Of a stretch of 64,000 nt of DNA, positions 25,813-34,803 are shown piece by piece. The translations under genes and the position numbers were made by a program. Source of the DNA: an uncultured Porphyromonas sp. Lineage in GTDB: Bacteria; Bacteroidota; Bacteroidia; Bacteroidales; Porphyromonadaceae. Under the pieces are notes generated by a model. The model was not told where the DNA came from and did no database searches. It saw only the letters and a program-made list of their open reading frames with translations. Position 1 is the first letter of the stretch, and each line of letters starts with the position of its first letter. The DNA lies in NCBI GenBank assembly GCA_934364985.1, contig CAKRMU010000004.1:62001-126000 (forward strand), given 5' to 3'.

Positions 25813-27030
25813 TTATTCCTCGTGGACGACTTGTGGGCGTTGCTCTTCGTATGATGTGTATTGCTTATTTAGGATAACAGTTGCCCAAGCTTTGGCTTCC
25901 GCTAATGCCTTGTCTTTATCTTCATCAAGCTGATACCAGCTGAGCGGAGGAATGACGATGGATTTGCCTAATGGGATATAATCAGGGTCGTTAATATCAC
26001 CATGATTGGCCATATATATAAAGACCCAATAAAATGAATTGCCGTAGTACTGCTTAGCAAGTTTAGCAAGTGTCACACCATTCTTTATGGTCACGGTGTC
26101 AATGGGTTCGGTGACGGTTAGGACGACTTCCTCGATCCTCTCCTCAGGTTCTGCGTAATTGGTGGTATCTATGGGCTGAAAAGCTTCCACTTGTGACACA
26201 ACAGGTGCAACTTCTATTGTAGGCTTTTTGGGTCTGGTAAGTAAGTAGATAGCTAAAAAGATTATGACGGCGAGTATTGTTAACCATACCCATAAGTGTG
26301 GTCTTCTTTTGGATTTTTCAATCTCCTTTTTTTGTGGTGTGGTTAGTCTCTTGTCGTTTTTCTCGTATGCTTTGATGGGGGATGGCTCTTCTCGCTTTTC
26401 GTTATTAAGCTGAGGTGTCACAGGCTCTTCAAGCTCTTCGGCACAGGCTATCACGTACTGTAATACCTGCTTAGACTCCTCCTTTTGGTCGTGTTCCTCA
26501 AGGTCTGGAAAGCTATTATCTACTTTTAATAAAGTGGGTTGATAGACAGAAAATGGTTGGTTAAGGCGAGTCATTAATGCGGGAAATGGTTCGAAGTGGA
26601 GGATTAATAGTCCTCTTGACATTTCTTTAGCATAAAATGCCCCAAGCCCTAAAAAAGCTACTCTTCGTCCCCTGAATAATCCTTCGATAAATAGCTCGGC
26701 AAAATGCTCCAAAGCTTCTTTGACATCTTTGTAGTCGTAGCCATAGAGATCCGCGAGATTAGTAACGAAGTCATCCGAAAAGTAGTTTTGAGGTGACTCT
26801 ATATCTAAAGACGTGTAGTGCTTATGCTCTAATATGTATGCTGATGGCTGGTAATTTAGAGAAATGGTAGGGGGCATCAGCTGCTTACTACCTTCGCCAT
26901 TGTAGATGTATTCTTTGTGAAAAATGGGCTCAAAAGAACCCAAAAAAGGGATGTCTACTTGACGACGTTCTTCAAGCCTTGCTGCTATTAGGTCGTCTGC
27001 TAAGCTACATATCTTTTCTTCTTGAATCAT
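25813..27030 (-). CDS. HU-like domain / membrane / LysM protein
   Basis: A 405-aa protein in three parts. Residues 1-165 resemble the HU-like (CCDC81-type) domain pair of Bacteroidetes, including RGRRVAFLGLGAFYAKE. One membrane helix lies at about 246-265 after a basic stretch (KSKRRP). A C-terminal LysM-like domain (312-362) contains IKNGVTLAKLAKQYYG and ends IPLGKSIVIPP. The predicted topology puts the HU-like part in the cytoplasm and LysM at the cell wall. The start overlaps rimO by 4 bp. Function unknown. Confidence 0.75.
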   Translation of the reverse strand: MIQEEKICSLADDLIAARLEERRQVDIPFLGSFEPIFHKEYIYNGEGSKQLMPPTISLNYQPSAYILEHKHYTSLDIESPQNYFSDDFVTNLADLYGYDYKDVKEALEHFAELFIEGLFRGRRVAFLGLGAFYAKEMSRGLLILHFEPFPALMTRLNQPFSVYQPTLLKVDNSFPDLEEHDQKEESKQVLQYVIACAEELEEPVTPQLNNEKREEPSPIKAYEKNDKRLTTPQKKEIEKSKRRPHLWVWLTILAVIIFLAIYLLTRPKKPTIEVAPVVSQVEAFQPIDTTNYAEPEERIEEVVLTVTEPIDTVTIKNGVTLAKLAKQYYGNSFYWVFIYMANHGDINDPDYIPLGKSIVIPPLSWYQLDEDKDKALAEAKAWATVILNKQYTSYEEQRPQVVHEE

Positions 27031-28322
27031 ATCACTTTGGCGATTGTATCAAAGCCTTCGGCTTTGGTTATTTGTACCTCATAAAAGTTGCCTACCTCAA
27101 GGAACTGATCTTTAGTTATCAATACTTCGGGGTCAACATCGGGCGAGTCGTACTCAGTCCTACCTATATAGTAGTGGTCTTCTTCTCTATCAATAATGAC
27201 TCTTTGCTGTGTATTCACAAAGTGTTCTGCCTGCTCAAGTGCGATTTCTTCCTGAAGTGCCATAAGCCTATTTAGGCGTTCATCTTTAACGGCGGGTGGA
27301 ATCTCGTCCTTGTAATGCTGATACCCGTAAGTGCCTTCTTCGTGAGAATAGCTAAAGGCTCCCATACGTTCAAAGCGAACATCTTGCACAAAGCTAAGCA
27401 GTTCCTCAAAAGCCTCGTCGGTCTCACCCGGATGACCGACCATGAGTGTGGTACGCAGGTAAATGCCAGGTACCTCGCTCCGGATGGATTTTATTAGATC
27501 AAGTGTCTCGGCTTTTGTCACATGGCGTTTCATCGCCTTTAGGACTTCGTCATTAGCGTGTTGTAGAGCAATGTCGATATATTTGCAGACCTTAGGCTCT
27601 TCTCGAATTACCTTTAGAAGCTCCATGGGGAAGTGATTGGGATATGCGTAGTGGAGCCTTATCCATTCAATACCACACACTTTGGTAAGGCTTTGTACAA
27701 GGTCGGCAATCCTTTGTCTTCGGTAAAGGTCGGTACCATAATAGGTCAGATCTTGGGCAATAAGCTGGAGCTCCTTCACGCCATTTTTCGCCAATCCTTC
27801 TGCCTCAAGTACTATATCTTCAATCCGCCTCGACTGGTATTTGCCCGTCATTAATGGGATAGAACAATAGGCACATGTGCGGTCGCAACCCTCAGCGATT
27901 TTAAGGTAAGCGTAATGAGAAGGTGTGGATAGCAGGCGAGCGTCAGAAGGCAATGTGTGGTACGCTTTGCCGATATCCTTAAGGAGCGACTTCCAATTAA
28001 ATTTTCCGTAAAAGCGATCTACCTCGGGAAGCTCTGCCTCAAGCTCCGTTTGGTATCGCTCACTAAGGCATCCCATAACGTACAATTTACCTATCTTTCC
28101 TTGTCGCTTGGCTTGGGCTAATTCCAGAATCATCTCAATGGATTCTTCTCGAGCCCGCTCAATGAAACCACAGGTATTAATAACAACGATCTCACCACAC
28201 GGCTCCTCTGGATCATGCATCACCTGATAGCCGTTTTGTGCAAATTGTCGCATCAGGAGTTCAGAATCTATGAGGTTCTTAGAGCACCCCATAGTGATGA
28301 CATCTACCCTGTTTTTCCTCAT
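27027..28322 (-). CDS. rimO: ribosomal protein S12 methylthiotransferase RimO
   Basis: Radical-SAM enzyme that adds a methylthio group to an aspartate of ribosomal protein S12. The 431-aa protein has the N-terminal MTTase cysteines (GCSKNLID, NTCGFIE, VMGCLSERY), the radical-SAM motif CDRTCAYCSIP and a C-terminal TRAM domain. RimO rather than MiaB is supported by the length and the YLKIAEGCDRTCAYC context. It sits 8 bp after ftsY in the nspC-ftsY-rimO-HU/LysM run. Confidence 0.93.
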   Translation of the reverse strand: MRKNRVDVITMGCSKNLIDSELLMRQFAQNGYQVMHDPEEPCGEIVVINTCGFIERAREESIEMILELAQAKRQGKIGKLYVMGCLSERYQTELEAELPEVDRFYGKFNWKSLLKDIGKAYHTLPSDARLLSTPSHYAYLKIAEGCDRTCAYCSIPLMTGKYQSRRIEDIVLEAEGLAKNGVKELQLIAQDLTYYGTDLYRRQRIADLVQSLTKVCGIEWIRLHYAYPNHFPMELLKVIREEPKVCKYIDIALQHANDEVLKAMKRHVTKAETLDLIKSIRSEVPGIYLRTTLMVGHPGETDEAFEELLSFVQDVRFERMGAFSYSHEEGTYGYQHYKDEIPPAVKDERLNRLMALQEEIALEQAEHFVNTQQRVIIDREEDHYYIGRTEYDSPDVDPEVLITKDQFLEVGNFYEVQITKAEGFDTIAKVI

Positions 28323-28330
28323 CCTATTAC

Positions 28331-29284
28331 CTATTTACCGAAAAGCGATTGTACAAAAGCTTGCTTGTCAAATAGCTGAAGATCGGTCATCTGCTCGCCC
28401 AATCCGATGTACTTTACTGGGATATTGAGCTGGTCGGATATGCCGATAACGACGCCACCTTTTGCCGTTCCGTCGAGTTTCGTAATAGCTAAAGCAGTGA
28501 CATCCGTTGCCTGAGTAAATTCTTTAGCTTGTTCGTAGGCATTTTGTCCCGTAGAGCCATCTAAGACTAAGAGAACTTCCTGAGGTGCTTCGGGGTGTAC
28601 CTTCTTCATCACGTTACGAATCTTGGTAAGCTCGTTCATTAATCCCACTTTATTGTGTAGCCTTCCTGCCGTATCTATGATGACGACATCAGCACCTTGA
28701 GCTTTTGCACTCGCTACTGTGTCGTATGCTACTGAGGCAGGATCGCTACCCATTTCTTGCTTAACGACAGGAACACCTACCCTTTCGCCCCAAATGACCA
28801 ATTGATCTACGGCCGCAGCTCTAAAGGTATCTGCAGCACCTAATACCACTTTATATCCCGAGCTTTTGAACTGATAGGCGAGCTTACCAATGGTAGTCGT
28901 CTTGCCTACACCGTTAACTCCTACGACCAAAATAACATACGGAAGCTTTTCTTTGTTGAGATCAAAGGCAGAACCATCAGGATGATCGCTCTCGTGAAGT
29001 AGGGCAGCAACCTCCTCTTGTAGTATCTTTTGAAGCTCATTAGTCCCCACATACTTGTCGCGAGCTACCCTCTCCTCAATGCGGCGGATAATCTTTAGTG
29101 TTGTAGGGACACCGACATCGCTTGAGACGAGCGTCATCTCCAACTCGTCTAAAACGTCATCATCGACCTTGCTTTTGCCCGCAATATTCCGGGATAGTTT
29201 CCCTAAAAAAGACTCTTTGGTCTTCGATAAACCGTTATCTAAAGTCTCTTTCTTTTCGTTACCAAATAATCCAAAAAAAGCCAT
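28331..29284 (-). CDS. ftsY: signal recognition particle receptor FtsY
   Basis: GTPase that docks ribosome-SRP complexes at the membrane. The 317-aa protein has an N domain (about 20-100) and the G domain: GVNGVGKTTTIGKLA, DTFRAAA, DTAGR, TKLDGTAKGG and a C-terminal GLGEQMTDLQ. The acidic A domain of enterobacterial FtsY is absent, as usual outside gamma-proteobacteria. It follows nspC by 30 bp. Confidence 0.96.
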   Translation of the reverse strand: MAFFGLFGNEKKETLDNGLSKTKESFLGKLSRNIAGKSKVDDDVLDELEMTLVSSDVGVPTTLKIIRRIEERVARDKYVGTNELQKILQEEVAALLHESDHPDGSAFDLNKEKLPYVILVVGVNGVGKTTTIGKLAYQFKSSGYKVVLGAADTFRAAAVDQLVIWGERVGVPVVKQEMGSDPASVAYDTVASAKAQGADVVIIDTAGRLHNKVGLMNELTKIRNVMKKVHPEAPQEVLLVLDGSTGQNAYEQAKEFTQATDVTALAITKLDGTAKGGVVIGISDQLNIPVKYIGLGEQMTDLQLFDKQAFVQSLFGK

Positions 29285-29314
29285 ATTATATCTACTTTCG
29301 TGTTGTCTTCATGG

Positions 29315-30667
29315 TCAATCCATCCTTGATAGGTAGTCCTCTGGGGTAAATCGTCTAAGCACTTCAAGCTCACCTTGCATATTCTCTAAGCAAATACTGG
29401 GATGGTAGATGCCGTTAAACATATTGGTCTTAACAGATGTGTAGTGTAGCATGTCCTCAAAAATCAGTAGCTCACCCACTTGTGGTTGGTGGTCAAAATA
29501 CCAGTCGCCCATTACGTCACCTGAGAGACAGCTATTTCCACCTATTCTATATTTATAGATATGAGTACTGGTAGGCTGGTTTTCGGCTCCTCTCACTTTG
29601 GGTTGGTAAGGCATTTCGAGGCAATCCGGCATGTGACAGGTAAATGACGCATCCATCATCAGCGTTTTAATGCCGTGATTCTCAACAATATCTTCAATAG
29701 TAGCCACGAGGTAGCCTGTCTCCCAAGCAAACGCACTTCCAGGCTCGAGGATGATCTTAAGATTGGGATGGCGGTTCTTAAATCCCCGTAATAAATGAAC
29801 GAGATGCACCTCATTATAGTCTTTGTGAGTGATGAGATGACCTCCACCTAAGTTGAGCCATTTAACTTGGTCGAGTAGGTGTCCACATCGTCTTTCGAGC
29901 ACCTCAAGCGAACGCTCTAATTGGTATGAGTCGCTCTCGCAATGGGTATGCACGTGTAGCCCTTTGATCCCTTGGGGTAGCTCTTGAGGAATATCATCCA
30001 CCACTACTCCTAAACGACTTCCGGGAGCTGCAGGGTTATAGAGTTCAGTGCCGATCTCACTATATTCTGGATTGATACGAATGCCACACTCAATGGGATA
30101 GGCATCGTAGGCTTTGACCCTTGGGTAAAAACGATTAAATTGGCTGATGGAATTAAAAACGATGTGCTGGCTACACCTGAGAATGCCATCAAATTCTTCC
30201 CACTTATAAATAGGGGCATAGGTATGTGTCCGTTGCCCCATATAACGCAGCCCCATTGTGGCTTCCCACAGAGAGGAGGCGGTAGAGCTTTGGATGTATT
30301 CTCTAAAAATAGGAAATAGTTTCCACAGTGCGTAAGCTTTGAATGCCAATATCACTTCGACGCCAGCACGATTTGCTATGTCCTTAATAAGTGAAAGATT
30401 ATCACGTAATTGTCGCTCCACCTGCACGAACGCAGGAGTTCGCTCTTGACAAGGGAAGAATTGGTGTGGATCTGTTGCATCATCTTGTTTTATTCCATAC
30501 CAAATATCGTGTGCGAGAGCTTGAATGTCGTCGATGCTGATTCCCATTCTCTCAGTTTTTAATGTCATTAGGGCAGAAAAACGATCCTCAATTAATGATA
30601 CCCAATAGTAAGCGACTCCAAAACGATTTGATGAAGCCCATTGGGTATCTAAAGCCAAAGGTACCAA
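29315..30667 (-). CDS. nspC: carboxynorspermidine/carboxyspermidine decarboxylase
   Basis: PLP-dependent decarboxylase of polyamine synthesis. From the longest start (30667) it has 450 aa, with the PLP lysine at about K110 in ILAFKAYALWK, the later LHVHTHCES, WLNLGGGHLI and LEPGSAFAWETG. Family members have about 380 aa, so the first ~70 residues are an extension. Internal ATGs at 30568 and 30547 would give 417 and 410 aa and are plausible true starts. No carboxynorspermidine dehydrogenase lies in the window. It is the first gene of the run to the HU/LysM gene; I see no clear promoter. Confidence 0.85.
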   Translation of the reverse strand: MVPLALDTQWASSNRFGVAYYWVSLIEDRFSALMTLKTERMGISIDDIQALAHDIWYGIKQDDATDPHQFFPCQERTPAFVQVERQLRDNLSLIKDIANRAGVEVILAFKAYALWKLFPIFREYIQSSTASSLWEATMGLRYMGQRTHTYAPIYKWEEFDGILRCSQHIVFNSISQFNRFYPRVKAYDAYPIECGIRINPEYSEIGTELYNPAAPGSRLGVVVDDIPQELPQGIKGLHVHTHCESDSYQLERSLEVLERRCGHLLDQVKWLNLGGGHLITHKDYNEVHLVHLLRGFKNRHPNLKIILEPGSAFAWETGYLVATIEDIVENHGIKTLMMDASFTCHMPDCLEMPYQPKVRGAENQPTSTHIYKYRIGGNSCLSGDVMGDWYFDHQPQVGELLIFEDMLHYTSVKTNMFNGIYHPSICLENMQGELEVLRRFTPEDYLSRMD

Positions 30668-30830
30668 TTTCTTACGATATAACCTCCCTAAGTATAGAAT
30701 GTATCTATAGCAAAATCTTTTTCTGAATAATCTACTGTGAAAAGCAGAGAGGGGAAAGACTTGATAAAGGTATAACTTATATAGAAGTTATAACTACTTA
30801 GTAGTCAGAATATAAGAATTAATCGAAATG

Positions 30831-30915
30831 GATACTTGGAATACATCGGAGCGAATACCAGGAATTCACTCGGACTAATACCCAGAATTAGCTGAGGAGA
30901 ATATAGGGTATCTAC
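30831..30915. repeat. 23-bp repeat array 5
   Basis: Units start at 30831, 30854, 30877 and 30900. Cores are GATACTTGGAATA, AATACCAGGAATT, AATACCCAGAATT and AATATAGGGTATC. The left flank CGAAATG is shared with array 4. Inverted pairing between units is weak here. The gap 30668-31042 lies between nspC and kbl and otherwise holds only the kbl terminator. Confidence 0.92.
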
Positions 30916-30982
30916 AATTACCGATTTCTAATACTTTTCCGAGAGAATCTGTGTGCCATCTAAAAACAATTGCAAAATGCAG

Positions 30983-31015
30983 GAGGAGCCGGTGCCTTAA
31001 TGGCACCGGCTCCTC
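30983..31015 (-). terminator. strong terminator after kbl
   Basis: A perfect 14-bp GC-rich inverted repeat, GAGGAGCCGGTGCC against GGCACCGGCTCCTC, with a 5-nt loop, lies 27 bp past the kbl stop. There is no long T run on either side, so it may act as a stabilising 3' hairpin as much as an intrinsic terminator. Confidence 0.8.
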
Positions 31016-31042
31016 TATGAGTTGACTCCTTATGCAGGGTGT

Positions 31043-32242
31043 TTACTTGATAACGCCTAACTCTCTACCGATCTTCTCAAAGGCAGCTACGGCACGATCA
31101 ATATGCTCTGGTTCGTGAGCTGCTGATAGCTGTACACGGATGCGTGCTTGACCTTTTGGTACTACCGGGTAGTAGAATCCGGTTACAAAGATCCCCTCAT
31201 CTTGCATCCTTTTAGCGAATTCTTGGCTAAGAGGTGCATCATAAAGCATCACGGCACATATTGCACTCTGAGTAGGTTTGATGTCGAAACCTAATGCCTG
31301 CATTTTGGTGCGGAAGTGCTCAACATTTTTCATAAGCTTGGTGTGTAGCTCGTCACTCTCTTCGAGCATCTTAAAGGTCTCAAGACCTGCTCCTACGACA
31401 GCCGGTGGTAAGGAGTTGCTAAATAAGTAAGGTCTACTGCGTTGCCTTAGGATGTCGATAATCTCTTTGCGACCAGTGGTAAACCCACCTACTGCACCGC
31501 CAAATGCCTTGCCAAGGGTACCTGTGTGGATATCAATCCGTCCGTATAGGTCAAATTTCTCAGCAACGCCTCTACCAGTCTTTCCGACAACGCCTGCAGA
31601 GTGGCACTCATCCACCATGACCATAGCGTCATACTTGTCGGCAAGGTCGCAAATCTTATCCATAGGAGCCACGTTGCCGTCCATTGAAAATACGCCGTCG
31701 GTAACTATGATCCTGAAGCGTTGTTCTTGGGCTTGCTTTAGGCACTCCTCCAGCTCTTTCATATCGCCATTGGCATAGCGATATCTTTTCGCTTTACATA
31801 GACGTACTCCGTCAATGATAGAAGCGTGGTTGAGGCTATCGCTGATGATGGCATCTTCATCTGAAAGTAGGGGCTCAAAAACTCCTCCATTAGCGTCGAA
31901 GCATGCGGCATAAAGGATGGTGTCCTCAGTGTGGAAGTATTTACTAATAGCGGCTTCCAACTCCTTATGGATATCCATGGTACCGCAGATGAAACGCACA
32001 GATGAAAGACCATACCCACGACGATCCATCTCGTCTTTTGCCGCTTGTGCTAAGCGTTTGTTATTGGAAAGCCCTAAGTAGTTATTGGCACAGAAGTTGA
32101 GTGCTTTTTGCTCTCCTTTTGCAGTCTTTACGGTTATCTCGGCATATTGCTCGCTCGTAATGATGCGTTCTTCTTTATAGAGACCTGCATCCTTAGTCTC
32201 TTGTAGCTCCTTTTGCAGGTGCTGTTTGATAGCTCCGTACAT
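31043..32242 (-). CDS. kbl: 2-amino-3-ketobutyrate CoA ligase (glycine C-acetyltransferase)
   Basis: Cleaves 2-amino-3-ketobutyrate with CoA to glycine and acetyl-CoA, completing the pathway started by Tdh. The 399-aa PLP enzyme has VDECHSAGVVGKTGRG, the PLP-lysine motif TGTLGKAFGGAVGG, and FCANNYLGLS near the N-terminus. A related 8-amino-7-oxononanoate synthase is less likely, because sequence and length match Kbl and a Tdh is present. It is monocistronic with its own promoter and terminator. Confidence 0.93.
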   Translation of the reverse strand: MYGAIKQHLQKELQETKDAGLYKEERIITSEQYAEITVKTAKGEQKALNFCANNYLGLSNNKRLAQAAKDEMDRRGYGLSSVRFICGTMDIHKELEAAISKYFHTEDTILYAACFDANGGVFEPLLSDEDAIISDSLNHASIIDGVRLCKAKRYRYANGDMKELEECLKQAQEQRFRIIVTDGVFSMDGNVAPMDKICDLADKYDAMVMVDECHSAGVVGKTGRGVAEKFDLYGRIDIHTGTLGKAFGGAVGGFTTGRKEIIDILRQRSRPYLFSNSLPPAVVGAGLETFKMLEESDELHTKLMKNVEHFRTKMQALGFDIKPTQSAICAVMLYDAPLSQEFAKRMQDEGIFVTGFYYPVVPKGQARIRVQLSAAHEPEHIDRAVAAFEKIGRELGVIK

Positions 32243-32280
32243 AATTCTATCTATTTGTGGTTGTCTTAATTATTTTGTGC

Positions 32281-32288
32281 CAAAGATA
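32281..32288 (-). promoter_or_regulatory. -7 promoter element for kbl
   Basis: Minus strand reads TATCTTTG, 39 bp upstream of the kbl start. A -33 TTTG at proper spacing is not evident. Confidence 0.6.
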
Positions 32289-32373
32289 CGATTTTAATTT
32301 TTAATACCCTTGATACTAAGTCAAAGAATAGTGCAATTAATGCCTTTTGTGAATGCTGGAGTAGGGGAAAATG

Positions 32374-32480
32374 GGTACTTGGTATTCGCTTCGGCGAATA
32401 CCCTATATTCGCTGAGACTAATATAAGGTATTCGTCGGGGCGAATATAGGGTATTAGTTTTTGGGGTATTACGGATATCC
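32374..32480. repeat. 23-bp repeat array 6 (five units)
   Basis: Units start at 32374, 32397, 32420, 32443 and 32466. Cores are GGTACTTGGTATT, AATACCCTATATT, AATATAAGGTATT, AATATAGGGTATT and GTATTACGGATAT. AATACCCTATATTCG at 32397-32411 is a perfect inverted repeat of 32441-32455, with the third unit in the loop. It fills most of the gap between uvrD and kbl, 32 bp past the uvrD stop. Confidence 0.94.
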
Positions 32481-32511
32481 TTTTTTGGTGTCTTGCGAGC
32501 TATCGGTACCG

Positions 32512-34803
32512 CTATTGCTCTTTACGGAGCTTAGCGTATTTAAGGATGAGTTGTCGCTTTTGGCCATCTCCAAACTGCACCATCACTTTTATGCCTGAGA
32601 TGCTATCGCTAAATCCAAGGACTTCTCCTCTGCCAAAGTTATTATGATAGACGATGTCGCCTGTTTTGATGTCCGATTCGTCTGTAAAGGGTTGCCAAAC
32701 AACCTGATTAACCTCAGTATCCGGGTTTTTCTTTCGTTTGATCCTCGTGATCCTTTTTTTAGGTGATGGAAGGTCGCTCTGTAGCCGTTCGAGCTTTTTG
32801 GCAACTTGCTCTTTTATACTTCCTTTGAGAATACCCGTTGTGTCTTTAATGTAATTGGGGTCAAGGTCTTTTATAAATCGACTGGGTCCGGTAGGAATGG
32901 TCTGACCATTGACCATTCGCTCTCGGGCAAAGCTAATCGTGCAATTACTTTTTGCTCGAGTGATAGCCACGTAAAAGAGTCGTCGCTCCTCCTCTACCTC
33001 TTCCTGGCTATAATTGCTCCGCATACTTGGTATCAAGGTCTCCTCAATGCCGACGCAAAAGATATGACTATACTCAAGCCCCTTGGAGGCATGCATCGTC
33101 ATTAAAGTTACCTTGGGAGTATCATCCTCCTCGGTATCTTGGTCTGTATAGAGTGCCATTTCTTGAATAAAATCTTCAAGTGATGGCTCCTCTCCTATCT
33201 CCTCTTTTCGGCGATTGATGTAATCGTTGAGGGCAGTCACCAGCTCCGAAATGTTATCTATCCTTGACTGCCCCTCGACAGAGCCGTCATCGTAGAGCGT
33301 CTTTAAGCCTGTCATTTCTATCACTTTCTGAAGGTATGGGACGGGCTCTAACTCCTCGGTAAGCTCCGTAATACGATCTATGAGATGGACAAATTCTTGT
33401 AGTTTTTGTATGCCACGAGGCTTCACCTTATGAGCGATTTTTTCTGGAGTCTTAACCAATGTCATCAGCGGAAGCATCTCGGTATTAGCCACTTCGGCTA
33501 AGCCCTCAAAAGTCGTTGCACCAATACCTCGAGCAGGCACATTGTACACTCTCCTAAAGGCTTCATCATCAAATGGATTGACTACCAAACGAAGATATGC
33601 CAAGACGTCTTTGACCTCTTTCCTATCAAAAAAAGATAATCCGCCGTAGATACGATTGGGGACTCCGAACATCTTAAGATTCTGCTCGAGGAGACGACTT
33701 TGGGCATTCGTCCGATACAATACCGCTATCTCCTCTGGGTCAATGCCATCAAGAGTAAGTTTATATACCTGAGCAGCTACCTGCTGAGCCTCCATCGGTG
33801 CATTGAAAGCCTCAAATAAGAGGATCTTTTCACCTCGACCCGCTACGGCTTCTACTGACTTAGGGATACGCTTCTCATTCTTCTCAATAAGCCCATTAGC
33901 AAGGTCTACGATATTACCTGTCGAGCGATAATTTTTCGTTAGTTTGTATAGTTTGGAGTCCGGATAGGTATTCGAAAAGTTGAGGATATTGTCAATAACA
34001 GCTCCTCTAAAGGCATATATGCTCTGTGCATCATCGCCCACGACCGTTAGCTCCGTCTGTTTCCCCTTGAGCAATTGTATAATGCGATGCTGCACTCTAT
34101 TAGTATCCTGATACTCGTCTACCAATATATGCTTGTACCTATCGTGGAATAAAGCCCTTACCTCATCGTATCTCTGTAGCAACGTAAGCATATTTAGGAG
34201 GAGATCATCAAAGTCCATAGCGTTGGCTAAGTGGCAACGAAGCTGGTACTGTTTGTATATTTCAGGTAGTTGAGGATACTCTTTAGAAAAAAGAGATTTC
34301 GGATTACTCAGCATATCTTCGGCAAGATCGGTGGGCGAAACTCCGTTGTTTTTGGCAGTGGATATGAGGTTTTGGATAGAGGGGACTTTATATATATTGG
34401 TCTCTAAATTGAGGTCCTTAATAATAATCTTAATGAGGGATCTGGAGTCGGTAGTGTCGTATATCGTGAAAGTATTAGTGTATCCTAACTTATCAGCATA
34501 GCTCCTGATAGATCTCGCGAAAATTGAGTGAAAGGTCCCCATAGATATATATCGAGCCAATTCACTCCCTACGATATCCGCTATCCGTTGGCGCATTTCG
34601 CGAGCCGCCTTATTGGTAAAAGTCAGTGCCATTATCTGATATGGGGCGGTGCCTTGCGACAATAGGTAGGCTATCTTAGTCGTAAGTACCCGTGTCTTTC
34701 CCGCACCTGCACCTGCGAGGATTAGGCTATCGCATCCAGTGTTTAGCACCGCTTCTCTTTGCTCATCATTGAGATCTGCAAGAAGTGATTCCCTGTCTTT
34801 CAT
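32512..34803 (-). CDS. uvrD: UvrD/PcrA-type DNA helicase
   Basis: 3'-5' superfamily 1A helicase that removes UvrC and the excised oligonucleotide in nucleotide excision repair. The 763-aa protein has the Q motif LNDEQREAVL, Walker A AGAGAGKTRVL, ILVDEYQDTNRVQ, VGDDAQSIYAFRGA and the late TLMTMHASKGLEY. The PcrA-type C-terminal Tudor-like end (GDIVYHNNFGRGEVLG) is present. Its start overlaps the uvrA stop by 4 bp, so excision and turnover enzymes are coupled. Confidence 0.95.
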   Translation of the reverse strand: MKDRESLLADLNDEQREAVLNTGCDSLILAGAGAGKTRVLTTKIAYLLSQGTAPYQIMALTFTNKAAREMRQRIADIVGSELARYISMGTFHSIFARSIRSYADKLGYTNTFTIYDTTDSRSLIKIIIKDLNLETNIYKVPSIQNLISTAKNNGVSPTDLAEDMLSNPKSLFSKEYPQLPEIYKQYQLRCHLANAMDFDDLLLNMLTLLQRYDEVRALFHDRYKHILVDEYQDTNRVQHRIIQLLKGKQTELTVVGDDAQSIYAFRGAVIDNILNFSNTYPDSKLYKLTKNYRSTGNIVDLANGLIEKNEKRIPKSVEAVAGRGEKILLFEAFNAPMEAQQVAAQVYKLTLDGIDPEEIAVLYRTNAQSRLLEQNLKMFGVPNRIYGGLSFFDRKEVKDVLAYLRLVVNPFDDEAFRRVYNVPARGIGATTFEGLAEVANTEMLPLMTLVKTPEKIAHKVKPRGIQKLQEFVHLIDRITELTEELEPVPYLQKVIEMTGLKTLYDDGSVEGQSRIDNISELVTALNDYINRRKEEIGEEPSLEDFIQEMALYTDQDTEEDDTPKVTLMTMHASKGLEYSHIFCVGIEETLIPSMRSNYSQEEVEEERRLFYVAITRAKSNCTISFARERMVNGQTIPTGPSRFIKDLDPNYIKDTTGILKGSIKEQVAKKLERLQSDLPSPKKRITRIKRKKNPDTEVNQVVWQPFTDESDIKTGDIVYHNNFGRGEVLGFSDSISGIKVMVQFGDGQKRQLILKYAKLRKEQ

